This document shows, piece after piece, positions 25,369-33,939 of a stretch of DNA of 64,000 nt (the first letter of the stretch is position 1; each line of letters starts with the position of its first letter). The notes beneath the pieces were generated by a model. The model ran no database searches and was not told where the DNA came from. It saw only the letters and a list, made by a program, of their open reading frames with translations. The position numbers were made by a program, and so were the translations under genes. The stretch is from Asaia krungthepensis NRIC 0535 (GTDB taxonomy: Bacteria > Pseudomonadota > Alphaproteobacteria > Acetobacterales > Acetobacteraceae), in NCBI RefSeq assembly GCF_025995175.1, contig NZ_BAPV01000043.1, positions 80,903 through 144,902 of the forward strand, read 5' to 3'.

Positions 25369-25382
25369 TTGATCTAGATCAA
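25369..25382. promoter_or_regulatory. Second perfect FNR-type box
   Basis: TTGATCTAGATCAA is a fully symmetrical 14-base match to the FNR/FnrL consensus, in an AT-rich stretch 161 bases before a 55-codon membrane-protein gene. GATAAT at 25397-25402 could be a -10. Confidence 0.72.
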
Positions 25383-25542
25383 AGTATCGATACCGTGATA
25401 ATGATGGATTAATTCAAATATTGAAATTCGTTTCGTAGGGGCGCACTTTCCTTGTGTCGCTTGGATCACCCGCACATCAAGGGCCCTGAAGAGCCAGATG
25501 AGGCGGGCTCCGGCGACACCGACAGGAAGGGGAGATCGCACA

Positions 25543-25710
25543 ATGAGATGGTGGGGTCCATTACATCAGCACTACGCCATGACAGATCTTGAATCGCTGG
25601 CGATCAGTCTGGGAATAACGATTTTTCTGGTCAGCGTCGTAACGTTGAGCGTCAGAACGCTTCATCGGAAACGCCTGCATTGGCAACTCACCCATAGGGA
25701 ACACTCCTGA
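25543..25710 (+). CDS. Small single-span membrane protein (55 aa), unknown
   Basis: Not recognised. The start is set by the strong AAGGGGAG eight bases before ATG 25543. The product has a short N-terminus, MRWWGPLHQHYAMTD, then one hydrophobic helix (LAISLGITIFLVSVVTLSVR, ~residues 17-36) and a basic, His-containing tail LHRKRLHWQLTHREHS, predicting an N-out/C-in inner-membrane peptide. It is preceded by a perfect FNR box, so it may be an oxygen-responsive accessory subunit such as those of cytochrome oxidases, but it does not resemble CydX or CcoQ. A short frame starting at 25498 is less likely. Confidence 0.6.
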   Translation: MRWWGPLHQHYAMTDLESLAISLGITIFLVSVVTLSVRTLHRKRLHWQLTHREHS

Positions 25711-25794
25711 GGCTGGGCGCCATTCCCGCCCGACCGATGTCTCCCGAGGCAGCAAGGGCGTTTTGCCCGCCCCAGCGGTGCTGTGGAGAACGCG

Positions 25795-27051
25795 CTATCT
25801 GATCAGGGGGCGCAGCCCCCTGACGAAGGCAGCTAGCCCGAGCAGAAGCAGCAACAACGCCATCCACGGCAAGCTGCCGATCGAGGCATGCGTCAGAAGC
25901 GCGCCGCCGAGCAATCCCCCTGTTGAGACAGCGAGATTCCAGGCGGTGGTCGCCATGGCCTGCGCGACATCGATAAGCCGCCCGCTCACCTGTGCCATCG
26001 CACTCTGGGTGAGAGCGGCAAAGCCGCCAGTGGTCAGACCCCAGCAGATGATGGCAGGCAATACCAGGGAGATGTGAGCCAGCCCCAGAGCCAACGCCAT
26101 GGCAGCCACCGCGAACAGCGCGATGCTCAGCGATGTCAGGCGCGACAGGTGATGGTCAATCAAAATACCCGTGGCAAACAGGCCGACAACAGAACCTGCA
26201 CCGAACAACAGCAGCAGCGCATCGACGCGCTGGGACAGACCGGACGGTCCCAGCAGCGGCTCGATATACACGTAAAGCAGGCTATGCGCTGCAACGAAGC
26301 TGAAGATCAGCGTAAGATTGGCCGCAACCCCGGGCAGCCTGAGCGTGGGGATGATCGCGAAACGCCCTTCCTGGTCGCTTCCTGGTGCATCGGGGAGGAT
26401 CATGATCGCCCAGATAGTCAGCATAGCATTCAACATAGCAAGCGCACCGAATGTCCCGCGCCAGCCGATCACTTGACCCAGGAGGGCGCTCAGCGGTGCG
26501 CCGAGAACCATGGCCAGTGTCACGCCTGAGCCTGCAAGGGCAATCGCCCGTCCGCGCTGCGCGGGTGGTGCCAGACGTGTGGCATAGCCCGCAAACATGG
26601 CCCATACCAGACCGCCGAAGCACCCGGCGAGAAAGCGGATCATGAGTGCCAAGGGAAAGTCACTGACAAGCGCGTTGGCGGCATTGACCAGCGTGAAGCC
26701 GATGAGCCCGAAGAGCAGAAGTTTTTTACGACGCATACGGTGAGTAAAGGCAGCCGAAGGAAGCGCTGCCGCGAGCGCACCGAAGGCAAAGGCCGTGATG
26801 AACTGCCCCCCGACGGCCTGAGACACGCCAAGACCCGCCGAGATGGATGAGAGCAATCCCGCTGGCATGATTTCGGTCAAGAGTGTCACGAACGCCGCCA
26901 TGGCCAGTATCAGCATCGCATGGACCGGCATGGGCGTTACTTTGTCCGGAGGACGACGGTCCGACACGGGATTCATCTCTTCGCTGATTTTGGCTGGAGC
27001 GACAGTTTCACCAGATATTTTGACATCGAGCATGGGCGGGGCGTAGCCCAT
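25795..27051 (-). CDS. MFS transporter, DHA1 (AraJ/YdhP-like) family
   Basis: A 418-residue inner-membrane transporter with 12 predicted helices. After a polar N-terminus come TEIMPAGLLSSISAGLGVSQ (helix 1, typical of sugar-efflux/AraJ members), ALPSAAFTHRMRRKKLL (the loop 2-3 G-x-L-a-D-r-x-G-r-k equivalent) and helix 5 GSGVTLAMVLGAPLSALLG (motif C, drug/H+ antiporters). The start is uncertain: I chose ATG 27051 because GGAGG lies 5 bases upstream; GTG 27117, ATG 27033 and ATG 26976 are alternatives. Likely proton-driven export of a sugar or drug. The gene follows the copper receptor on the same strand across a strong hairpin. Confidence 0.85.
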   Translation of the reverse strand: MGYAPPMLDVKISGETVAPAKISEEMNPVSDRRPPDKVTPMPVHAMLILAMAAFVTLLTEIMPAGLLSSISAGLGVSQAVGGQFITAFAFGALAAALPSAAFTHRMRRKKLLLFGLIGFTLVNAANALVSDFPLALMIRFLAGCFGGLVWAMFAGYATRLAPPAQRGRAIALAGSGVTLAMVLGAPLSALLGQVIGWRGTFGALAMLNAMLTIWAIMILPDAPGSDQEGRFAIIPTLRLPGVAANLTLIFSFVAAHSLLYVYIEPLLGPSGLSQRVDALLLLFGAGSVVGLFATGILIDHHLSRLTSLSIALFAVAAMALALGLAHISLVLPAIICWGLTTGGFAALTQSAMAQVSGRLIDVAQAMATTAWNLAVSTGGLLGGALLTHASIGSLPWMALLLLLLGLAAFVRGLRPLIR

Positions 27052-27117
27052 CGAGGCCTCCGCGCCAAGACAAACGCGCTGGCGGAGACCCGGGCTGATG
27101 GCTCGGTCCTGTTCCAC

Positions 27118-27145
27118 CCTCCTCCGGCCCCGGGACCGGAGGAGG
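27118..27145 (-). terminator. Hairpin after the copper receptor gene
   Basis: CCTCCTCCGG (27118-27127) pairs with CCGGAGGAGG (27136-27145) over an 8-base GC-rich loop, 24 bases past the receptor stop. No T-tract follows, so read-through into the MFS gene is possible. Confidence 0.55.
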
Positions 27146-27168
27146 CGTGTCCTCCCAGAAAGGCAGGA

Positions 27169-29307
27169 TCAGAAAGCGGCGTTCAGGCTCAGGTTGAATG
27201 AGCGTCCAAGCCCCGCGAGAGGAGCGAGGATATTGGTCTGGCGAAAATCACCGAGGGATAGTCCGCCGAGGGGAAGATAGTATTTCTGGTTCAGTACGTT
27301 CTCGATGCTCGCATCCAGGGTGTATTTACGCCAGCGATAGCTCCCGCCCAGTCCAAGAAGCGCGTAGCCGGGTGTACGGGGCTCATTGCGTATCCGATCC
27401 ACCGTGGATTTGCGTTTCACTAGCGTGACATCGACCCTCCCGGCCCAGTTCTGCCAGGTCTCGCGCAGGCCTATCGTGCCGTTGGTGGGCATCTGATGAT
27501 AAAGACCCGTATGCGTTTCCATGTCCTGGCCGCGCACCCAGCTGAACGTGCTCACGATCTTACCCTGGCCGAAACGATCGCTGTTCCATAGTCGCGCCTG
27601 AGCATTGGCATTGATTCCATAGCTCTGGGCATAGTGATTGACGAATTGCAGTTTCGAGAGGCCGTTGCTGAATCGGGCAAGCGGGATGACGTTTATGTAA
27701 CCCTCCGTGTAGGTGTAGAAGGGCTGCAACCGGAGTCGCCACCCCTCCCCCTTCGGATCATGCCATGTGATTGTCACACTTGCCGTGTTAGCAATTTCGG
27801 GCCTTAGATCAAGATTGCCGACATAACCATTGCCATCGCCGAACCAACCGATCATGCGCGTGGCCATGGTGCCCATGCCCCAGGCATAACGTTCGTAGAG
27901 ATTGGGCGAGCGCGTCTTGCGCGCGTAGCCTCCCTCGATCATGAGGCTGTCCAGGGCATGATAGCGTCCGGTCGCGGTGACATCGAAATTCGTGTCCGTG
28001 CGCCCGCGTGATGCGGCGTTGAATTGTTTCGCCGCCATGATATCGGCCATCTGCATCATACCTGTCCAGGAGTACGGCGCGACCTTGCCGGTGTTCATCA
28101 TGATGAGATCATTGCGCAGGCCAAGCTGCGTGAAGAAGCGGCTCGTCCATTGTGCGTTCCACTCAATGTAGTGACCCAGCCTGTTCCGATGCCCGTTATT
28201 GATGTTGTGGAACGTATTGGGCCCCATCATCATGCTTCCGATTAAGGGAGGCCACCAGTCATTGAGTCCGTTATGGTCATAGCCGCTCCCGATCTTGACG
28301 GAATGCCGTGTGGATATTGGGATCGTCAGATCAATCGCATAGCCAGCGGTTCGGGCGTCCGTGTTCATGGGCATCCCGGTGGTGGCGCTATGGCCGCCCT
28401 TGTCATTCATCATGTTCATGACATGATCGACGCGTTGCCAGAAGCCGCGGACATCGAGGGTCGCCCACTCGAATTCGCCCCGGTACTTGCCGTTGACGAA
28501 GGTGGATCGGTTATTGGTCATATCCATATACTGATTTGGGAAACCCTCATATGGGATGTCTTGCTGACCAAAGGTCAGTGCCAACAGGTGATTGTCCTTC
28601 TTCAGTCCGGCCGTCACAGCGTGATTGAACGAGAGATAGCTTGTGGAGCGCACCTGACGCCCATCACCACCCGTATGGTAATTGCTGGCATGGCTGTACG
28701 AGCCGGTATAGCGGAGGCTAAGTGTGTCATTGGCGACCGTCACTGTGCCCGAAGCGCCCGACCCGCCGCCATTGCTGCGGTAATCGCCGCGCACATGTCC
28801 TGTGATCAGGACCTTGCCCGATTTCGCAAAAAGCGGGTCCCGACGCTCGATCCTGACTGTTCCCCCCGTGCTGTCTCCACCGATACTGACTGGGGTCACA
28901 CCGGCAATCGCCTCTGCCGAGGCCACGCTATCCGGGTCGATATAGGACATCGCGGGATTCATGTGATTGGGACAGGCCGAAGCGATGCGCATGCCATCGA
29001 CGATCGTCGCCACACGGTCATCCGCCATCCCGTTGAGTACGGGTAGCGCAGAGACGCCTCCAGCTGAATAGAGGCTGTAACCGAGCGATCCCTTAAGTAG
29101 TGTGGCGGTATCAGCCGAATGGATGGCGGTGCGCCTTATGCCCTGGACCTGAAGATATTCTACAGGCTTGTCGTCATCGGGGGCCGGAGGGGTTTTCGAT
29201 TGGCTCTCGGCGCGGGCGTCGAAGGCACAGAGCAAAGCGATAACGGAGGTGCAACCGAGCACGCGCAGCGCGCGCGTTCTGGCTCTGCCGGACGGGGGCA
29301 GGATCAT
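27169..29307 (-). CDS. TonB-dependent copper receptor (OprC/NosA-like)
   Basis: A 712-residue outer-membrane receptor. Signal peptide to ~residue 33 (FDARAES), TonB-box-like YLQVQGI, then a plug with the signature of OprC-type copper receptors: RIASACPNHMNPAMSYIDPDS, where the CxxHM segment binds copper in Pseudomonas OprC. Met-rich barrel loops such as MNMMNDKG, GSMMMGP and DLIMMNTGK suit Cu(I)/Cu(II) capture. It ends in AGLGRSFNLSLNAAF. It lies directly downstream of a DUF2946 gene on the same strand, the usual pairing for this family. Expected role: energised copper uptake, repressed by high copper (family knowledge, not shown here). Confidence 0.9.
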   Translation of the reverse strand: MILPPSGRARTRALRVLGCTSVIALLCAFDARAESQSKTPPAPDDDKPVEYLQVQGIRRTAIHSADTATLLKGSLGYSLYSAGGVSALPVLNGMADDRVATIVDGMRIASACPNHMNPAMSYIDPDSVASAEAIAGVTPVSIGGDSTGGTVRIERRDPLFAKSGKVLITGHVRGDYRSNGGGSGASGTVTVANDTLSLRYTGSYSHASNYHTGGDGRQVRSTSYLSFNHAVTAGLKKDNHLLALTFGQQDIPYEGFPNQYMDMTNNRSTFVNGKYRGEFEWATLDVRGFWQRVDHVMNMMNDKGGHSATTGMPMNTDARTAGYAIDLTIPISTRHSVKIGSGYDHNGLNDWWPPLIGSMMMGPNTFHNINNGHRNRLGHYIEWNAQWTSRFFTQLGLRNDLIMMNTGKVAPYSWTGMMQMADIMAAKQFNAASRGRTDTNFDVTATGRYHALDSLMIEGGYARKTRSPNLYERYAWGMGTMATRMIGWFGDGNGYVGNLDLRPEIANTASVTITWHDPKGEGWRLRLQPFYTYTEGYINVIPLARFSNGLSKLQFVNHYAQSYGINANAQARLWNSDRFGQGKIVSTFSWVRGQDMETHTGLYHQMPTNGTIGLRETWQNWAGRVDVTLVKRKSTVDRIRNEPRTPGYALLGLGGSYRWRKYTLDASIENVLNQKYYLPLGGLSLGDFRQTNILAPLAGLGRSFNLSLNAAF

Positions 29308-29397
29308 GGGTCAATTCCCGGACTGGATCGTAAGCGTGATCCGTGTGCGCCTGCGACCAACCCAAGGTAGGTCACGACGCCGCACGGAAGCGTCAAA

Positions 29398-29898
29398 TCA
29401 GATTCGGGGCAGAGGTGGCGCGTGGGAGGGAGGCAGGCACCATCTGAGATGGGGCGGAGCCCGGCAGAGCGGCAGCCTGAATCGGCGCTCAAGCGTGATG
29501 CTTGTGGCGAAAGCCAGAAACACAGAACTGCCGAGGATGAAGACGCCCAATTGGAGCAGAGGACAAAGGGCGCAGGCGGCATCATGATGATGACCCTTTT
29601 GCGCCCCGCCCGTTTTGCCAGGCATGACCATGTCGGGCATGCCTTCGCAGTCCGGCATACTCATCGCGGGAGCGATATCCACACCAATCAGACGCTCGAT
29701 CTCGGCCCGGGGTGTCTCCTCAGGCGCGGCGAGAGTCTGAAGTGTCAGAGAAAGCGCGAAAGCAACGAGAACGAGACCGGCCACAGCAAGACGCAAGATG
29801 GGCCATCTCGCCCCTCTTTCATCCCGATGTTGCCTCGACGCCTGAATGGACCCGCTCCCTGTATGCCCCGCACCTGCCCGACAGGGGTTACAACCCAA
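29398..29898 (-). CDS. DUF2946 family protein, copper-associated
   Basis: Up to 166 residues. The core has one N-terminal membrane segment (LRLAVAGLVLVAFALSLTL), a Met/Asp/His-rich stretch (MSMPDCEGMPDMVMPG then GHHHDAACALCPLLQ) and a second hydrophobic segment followed by the family-typical APPLP tail. HDAACALCPLL is the DUF2946 hallmark, with a CxxC-like pair suited to copper. No good ATG precedes the first helix: TTG at 29898 is the outer limit, and the true start probably lies nearer 29820, so the N-terminus is uncertain. It is followed after 90 bases by the OprC-like receptor. Likely an inner-membrane partner in copper acquisition. Confidence 0.78.
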   Translation of the reverse strand: MGCNPCRAGAGHTGSGSIQASRQHRDERGARWPILRLAVAGLVLVAFALSLTLQTLAAPEETPRAEIERLIGVDIAPAMSMPDCEGMPDMVMPGKTGGAQKGHHHDAACALCPLLQLGVFILGSSVFLAFATSITLERRFRLPLCRAPPHLRWCLPPSHAPPLPRI

Positions 29899-29910
29899 GG
29901 CTTCAGGCGT

Positions 29911-29943
29911 CCAGAGTAATAAAAACGGACTTCATTACTCTGG
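29911..29943. promoter_or_regulatory. 10-bp inverted repeat between efeB-like and DUF2946 genes
   Basis: CCAGAGTAAT (29911-29920) and ATTACTCTGG (29934-29943) form a perfect dyad with 13 bases between. It lies just upstream of the DUF2946 gene and ~70 bases after the peroxidase stop. It could be an operator for the copper operon or the terminator of the peroxidase operon. On the minus strand the loop contains five T but none follow the stem. Confidence 0.45.
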
Positions 29944-30014
29944 AATTACAGGGCAAAAGCCTTCTCGGCCTGGCGGAACTGGATCAGAGTGCACCCGCCC
30001 CCCAACTCGCGGCC

Positions 30015-31226
30015 TCATGCCTCGAAAAGCGCCTGACCGATATAACCGCCTTTCCTGCGACCGGGACAGGCAAACAAGCCCCCGCCGATATGGGTGGTAT
30101 ACTGATTCATCATGTCGAATTTCGACATGCGCTCGAAGATGCGCGTGAACCCCGTCCTGGGGTCCTGCTGCCAGCTCATGAAAAGCAACCCAGCATCCAT
30201 CTCCATGCCCTGGCGCCATGGCGGCCAACGCTCGGCCGTGAAGCTCAGGCCGTTATCATAGGAATAGGCCCGTCTGAGGATCTGGGCGCCCCCGTTCTCC
30301 TCGGGCGCAGCCAGTCTGGCGTGGGAGTTCTGTGCCGTGACAGGATTACCGTCATGATCCTTCTGGGCAAGGGTCAACGGCTCGAACTCATCGTGCCCGC
30401 CAATCGGTGCACCGCTCTGTTTTTCACGCCCCATCGTCTCTTCCTGGAAGCTGACCGGGGTTCTGTCCCAATGCTCAAGGGCGATCCGGATGATGCGCGA
30501 AACCAGATAGCTTCCACCCTGCATCCAGGGCAGGTCCGTATCCGCTGCCCAGATATAGCGACCGGCAGATTGAGGGTTCTGGCTATCGGGGTTGATGGTG
30601 CCATCCTTGAACCCCATCAGGTTGCGTGGCGTCTTGCCCTTTCCGAAACTCGGCAGAAAACCCGCCTGAGCCCAGCGCGGATCGGCCACGCCATAGGCAA
30701 GCCGCGTCAGCGCGCGTGAAGCATGAAGCGTGGTTTGCGGATCATTGGCGCAGCACTGGATGCAGAGATCACCCCCCGTACGAGCCGGAACGAGCTGATC
30801 GCCGGTAAAGCGCGGCAGATCGGCCAACGCCTCCGGTCGATGAGTATTGAGACCGTAGCGATCCTTGCCATCTTTCTGGAAAAGGCCGGGGCCGAACCCG
30901 ATGGTGATCGTGAGATCACGATCCTTCAACCCGTCGATCTCGCCGGAATCCGCGAGACCATGGACCGAAACGCCGGCCATCAGCGCGTCCGCGGCCTCTG
31001 TCCAGCGCCGCAGCAATGCAACGACCTCGTCGCGTTTTGTCGTCGCGAGATCGAAGGTAATGAAATAGGCGCAGGGCTGTTGCGCTGTGATGATCCCGGG
31101 CTGATGAAGCGCCGGGCTCTCGATCGCAAAGACCTGATCGGCGCTCGCCGCCACCCCACCGGCAGCAGCGGTGGTCGCCAGGAATCCCCGCCTGCCAAGG
31201 CGAAGTCCGGAATTGGAATGTGTCAT
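30015..31226 (-). CDS. efeB: Tat-exported DyP-type heme peroxidase (EfeB-like)
   Basis: A 403-residue periplasmic peroxidase. The Tat signal is LGRRGFLATTAAAGG (~residues 10-24). The DyP motif GxxDG is seen as LMGFKDGTINPD, with GGSYLVSRIIRIALEHWDR following, where the conserved Arg lies, and the heme-ligand His is probably in the segment after APIGGHDEF. Length and sequence fit EfeB, which in the EfeUOB system handles ferrous iron or heme. Here neither EfeO nor EfeU is adjacent; its operon partners are a porin and a secreted NHL protein. It overlaps the upstream gene (ATGA), and a Fur-like box precedes the operon. Confidence 0.9.
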   Translation of the reverse strand: MTHSNSGLRLGRRGFLATTAAAGGVAASADQVFAIESPALHQPGIITAQQPCAYFITFDLATTKRDEVVALLRRWTEAADALMAGVSVHGLADSGEIDGLKDRDLTITIGFGPGLFQKDGKDRYGLNTHRPEALADLPRFTGDQLVPARTGGDLCIQCCANDPQTTLHASRALTRLAYGVADPRWAQAGFLPSFGKGKTPRNLMGFKDGTINPDSQNPQSAGRYIWAADTDLPWMQGGSYLVSRIIRIALEHWDRTPVSFQEETMGREKQSGAPIGGHDEFEPLTLAQKDHDGNPVTAQNSHARLAAPEENGGAQILRRAYSYDNGLSFTAERWPPWRQGMEMDAGLLFMSWQQDPRTGFTRIFERMSKFDMMNQYTTHIGGGLFACPGRRKGGYIGQALFEA

Positions 31227-32377
31227 GGCTGGCTCACATTCAACGTGTTCATGTCGTCTTCGACGTAATAGAAACTCTTGCGGTCCGGCGTCATCGCCAG
31301 ACCGAAGAGGTCGCCATTCCCCGGCGGCTGCTGCGCCTGATCCGCGTCGACCCACTGCGCGTAGATCTGCTTCTTGGTAGCAGGATCGATCTCGACCACC
31401 TGACCGTTGCGGCCATTGGCGACCAGAAGATGGTGGCCCGGCACCCAGATCATGGCGAGAGGCCAGTTCAACAGGCCCCCCTTGGTAATGATCCGTCCTA
31501 CGGCATCATCCTTGCGAGTTACCGGATCCGTGCGCGTGAGAGCGTCATCGATCGCGGTCACCTCATTGTCGTAGCCGTCGGTGACATAGAGTGTGCCGTC
31601 ATCGTCAAGCGCGAGGCCGGTCGGGCCGAACAGGAAGTTGTCTCGATCTGCGCGGGCGGAGAAGCCGCTCGCGATCACGGTCTGGCTTTCAAGTTGCGGC
31701 GGACCGCCTTCGGGAATGCTGAGTTCAAGGCGCAATACGGTCGCTTTGTGCAGGATGGGCGGGTAATGCGTCTGCGGGTCCACAACATTCGGTCCGGGAA
31801 GATCGAACCCGGTCATGGAAATGAACAGGGTCGCATTGTCTCCCTTATCGACGCTCGCAATGTCCCCCCAGGGCGCATTGATCAGAGGACCTTTCCAGGT
31901 GGTCGTGTATTTGCCATTCGCATCGAGCACGATCAGGCAGCCATCGCCCTTGGTCGTGGTCGTGCCATCCTTGCTGGGTGCACTTCCGACGATGATCCAT
32001 CCTGATTTCAGGATGGCGAGGGCTGTGGTCAGCCCTACCCCGCCAGGACAGGCAGCCAGATTACGCGGCAGATTGGCGAAGAGCCGCGCATTGCCCGTCA
32101 CAGGTGAGTAGGCAACAATCGTTGTGCCCGTACCCTGCAGGTTACTGATATTGTTGAAATTCGTGACGAGAACCTCGTCCTTCTTCAGCACGCCCATGTC
32201 CTGTGGGACGACCACCACGGCATAGGGATTGAGATCTCCATTGCCTGGGCTGGTCGAGGCCAGTGTCGTATGGCGATGCAACGTCTCCAGAAAGCCTTTG
32301 TTCTGGGCATGGGCGGGCAGAGAGAAGGCGACAAGGGAGCATGCGGCGAGGGCAGCATTGCGGAATTTGAAGGACAT
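31223..32377 (-). CDS. Exported NHL/SMP-30-like beta-propeller protein
   Basis: A 384-residue secreted protein. The signal peptide ends at PAHAQ (~residue 25). The mature protein is a beta propeller: repeats are seen in AVVVPQDMGVLKKDEVLVTNF, GPTGLALDDDGTLYVTDGYDNEVTAID and VPGHHLLVANGRNGQVVEIDP, with blade spacing of ~40-50 residues. One Cys pair lies near residues 110 and 145. No catalytic set was identified; such propellers often bind sugars, lactones or partner proteins. A GTG four codons upstream overlaps the porin stop, but ATG 32377 with GAGAAG 4 bases before is preferred. It is coupled to the peroxidase gene. Confidence 0.82.
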   Translation of the reverse strand: MSFKFRNAALAACSLVAFSLPAHAQNKGFLETLHRHTTLASTSPGNGDLNPYAVVVVPQDMGVLKKDEVLVTNFNNISNLQGTGTTIVAYSPVTGNARLFANLPRNLAACPGGVGLTTALAILKSGWIIVGSAPSKDGTTTTKGDGCLIVLDANGKYTTTWKGPLINAPWGDIASVDKGDNATLFISMTGFDLPGPNVVDPQTHYPPILHKATVLRLELSIPEGGPPQLESQTVIASGFSARADRDNFLFGPTGLALDDDGTLYVTDGYDNEVTAIDDALTRTDPVTRKDDAVGRIITKGGLLNWPLAMIWVPGHHLLVANGRNGQVVEIDPATKKQIYAQWVDADQAQQPPGNGDLFGLAMTPDRKSFYYVEDDMNTLNVSQP

Positions 32378-32385
32378 GGTTCTTC

Positions 32386-33879
32386 TCACAGCGCGATATT
32401 GGTACGGAACCCGAAGACGAGTTCGTCACGCAGGCGCCGGTCAGGGTGAGACGGGTTGGGAATGCCGCCCCCCGGGTTGAAAACGTACTGGAAGTCGGGC
32501 TGCCACTGCATCCAGCCCGTGAACTGGTACTGATACGTGACCTCGACATAGGTCTCGCCGCCCTGCGCGGGCGAATATGCGCCCGAATAGCGACGCACAG
32601 CGCGGTCATAATTGGCCAGGGCGCCGCTGACATGGGTGTAGCCCATGCCGATACCGAAGGTATCATCAGTGCGGTACGGAAGCGGATCGTTGAACGTCAG
32701 GCCAAAATTGAGCGAGAAATCAATGGGCACGCGATCGGTTTGCGGTGCCCCCATGGCGCGCCCGAAAATACTGATTGTCCGATTGGGATCGGTATGGCTG
32801 CGCCAGATCATCTGATCCATCACGGCATAAAAACTGAACGCCCCTCTGTGAGTCATTGCGGTGCCGTTGCTGTTGGGTGAAGCAAGGGGAATACCGCTAT
32901 TGTCCCAGAACTGATCGGCGAAAGGCTCGGAATCATACCATCCGCCGATACGGTAGACATGCGAAAGCGGTTGGACCTCGTCAGGGGAGACCATCGCCCC
33001 GAGCGCCGGATAGACATATTGCAGCTCCGCAATGGCGAGCACCCCCCGATTGAGCGGGAAGCTCGTGCCGGAGGGGTTGGCCATTTGCGGGTCCCCGTCG
33101 CGATGCCGGGTGGGGCTGCCGCTATAGACACCGCCAAGAAGATAGAGGGGCGTGGCCAGCCAGTACTTTCCCCGGACGCCCAGCGCCGAAAGCGGATAGG
33201 CCGGACCACCACCGGGAAGATCCGCCGATGGAAGCATGGGCCAACCAAACATGGTGTTCGCAAATACAAGCGCGTTCGAGCTGATCATGTATTCCTGATC
33301 GAGGCTCTGCTGGCCGATCTTGATATCGAGCTTCTGCTGATCGAGGAATTTCTGGTCGAACCAGAGCTCCCAGAGGCGCGTCGCGCGATCGGCCTCAATC
33401 CCGCTCACGGTCTGAAGCGCCATGAGGTTATCGGCGCTAAAGGCGCGGCCGTGTATCTGCTCCATGCTGACATTAAAAGTACCACCATACCAGCCCATGG
33501 CACGCTGGGTGTCGACCTGGAGCACGGCCACGGTCAGTCCGTTATACCCTGCCCCGCGATGGCTCCCTCCGGTCGGATTGCCGAAAACCTCCGACGTTTC
33601 CTGAATAGCCAGCACCGCGCCGTATTTGCCGAGCTCCGGCCTGAGCCCCCACATATTGCCGAGAAGATTGGAGGTACGGCGCCAATTGGACAAAAATCCG
33701 AAAACACCTGAGGAGGCATCGTCGCTTGCTCCCGCTGCGTTGCCAAGATTGACGGGTGGCGGTACGGCGCGCGCCTCGAATGGAAGCGCAAGCCCCCCCA
33801 TGCCGATGCCTAGGAACAGGGCGCGGGCCCTGAACTTCCGGGCGGTCTTACGCCGCCTTGGTCGAAGAGTGCTTGTCAT
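32386..33879 (-). CDS. OprB-like outer-membrane porin, first gene of a Fur-box operon
   Basis: A 497-residue porin. A basic N-terminus and hydrophobic stretch (ALFLGIGMGGLALPFEARA) form the signal. Barrel segments show the OprB-type pattern: LWELWFDQKFLDQQKLDIKIG, YPLSALGVRGKYWLATPLYLLGG, VLAIAELQYVY and the terminal ELVFGFRTNIAL. I chose ATG 33879 because AGG precedes it and because a Fur-like box sits directly upstream; an upstream GTG/ATG would place the box inside the gene. It starts a three-gene operon with the NHL protein and the DyP peroxidase. Role: outer-membrane entry of the solute this operon handles, perhaps an iron complex (inference). Confidence 0.85.
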   Translation of the reverse strand: MTSTLRPRRRKTARKFRARALFLGIGMGGLALPFEARAVPPPVNLGNAAGASDDASSGVFGFLSNWRRTSNLLGNMWGLRPELGKYGAVLAIQETSEVFGNPTGGSHRGAGYNGLTVAVLQVDTQRAMGWYGGTFNVSMEQIHGRAFSADNLMALQTVSGIEADRATRLWELWFDQKFLDQQKLDIKIGQQSLDQEYMISSNALVFANTMFGWPMLPSADLPGGGPAYPLSALGVRGKYWLATPLYLLGGVYSGSPTRHRDGDPQMANPSGTSFPLNRGVLAIAELQYVYPALGAMVSPDEVQPLSHVYRIGGWYDSEPFADQFWDNSGIPLASPNSNGTAMTHRGAFSFYAVMDQMIWRSHTDPNRTISIFGRAMGAPQTDRVPIDFSLNFGLTFNDPLPYRTDDTFGIGMGYTHVSGALANYDRAVRRYSGAYSPAQGGETYVEVTYQYQFTGWMQWQPDFQYVFNPGGGIPNPSHPDRRLRDELVFGFRTNIAL

Positions 33880-33897
33880 AAACCTGGACTCGTTAAG

Positions 33898-33916
33898 AGT
33901 GAGAATCGTTCGCATG
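33898..33916 (-). promoter_or_regulatory. Fur-like box upstream of the porin-NHL-DyP operon
   Basis: The 19-mer AGTGAGAATCGTTCGCATG agrees with the Fur consensus (AATGATAATNATTATCATT) at about 12 of 18 defined positions, and includes the conserved GAGAAT and CAT ends. It lies 18 bases before the chosen porin start, so a bound repressor would block transcription. Confidence 0.6.
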
Positions 33917-33939
33917 ACATGGCAGCAATTTTTTGACAT

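Noticed and set aside
25024..25412. Overlapping plus-strand frames downstream of pstS
   Set aside because: Arg/Ser-rich translations, no ribosome site, and two frames compete for the same bases; no family recognised. Left as unassigned intergenic DNA.
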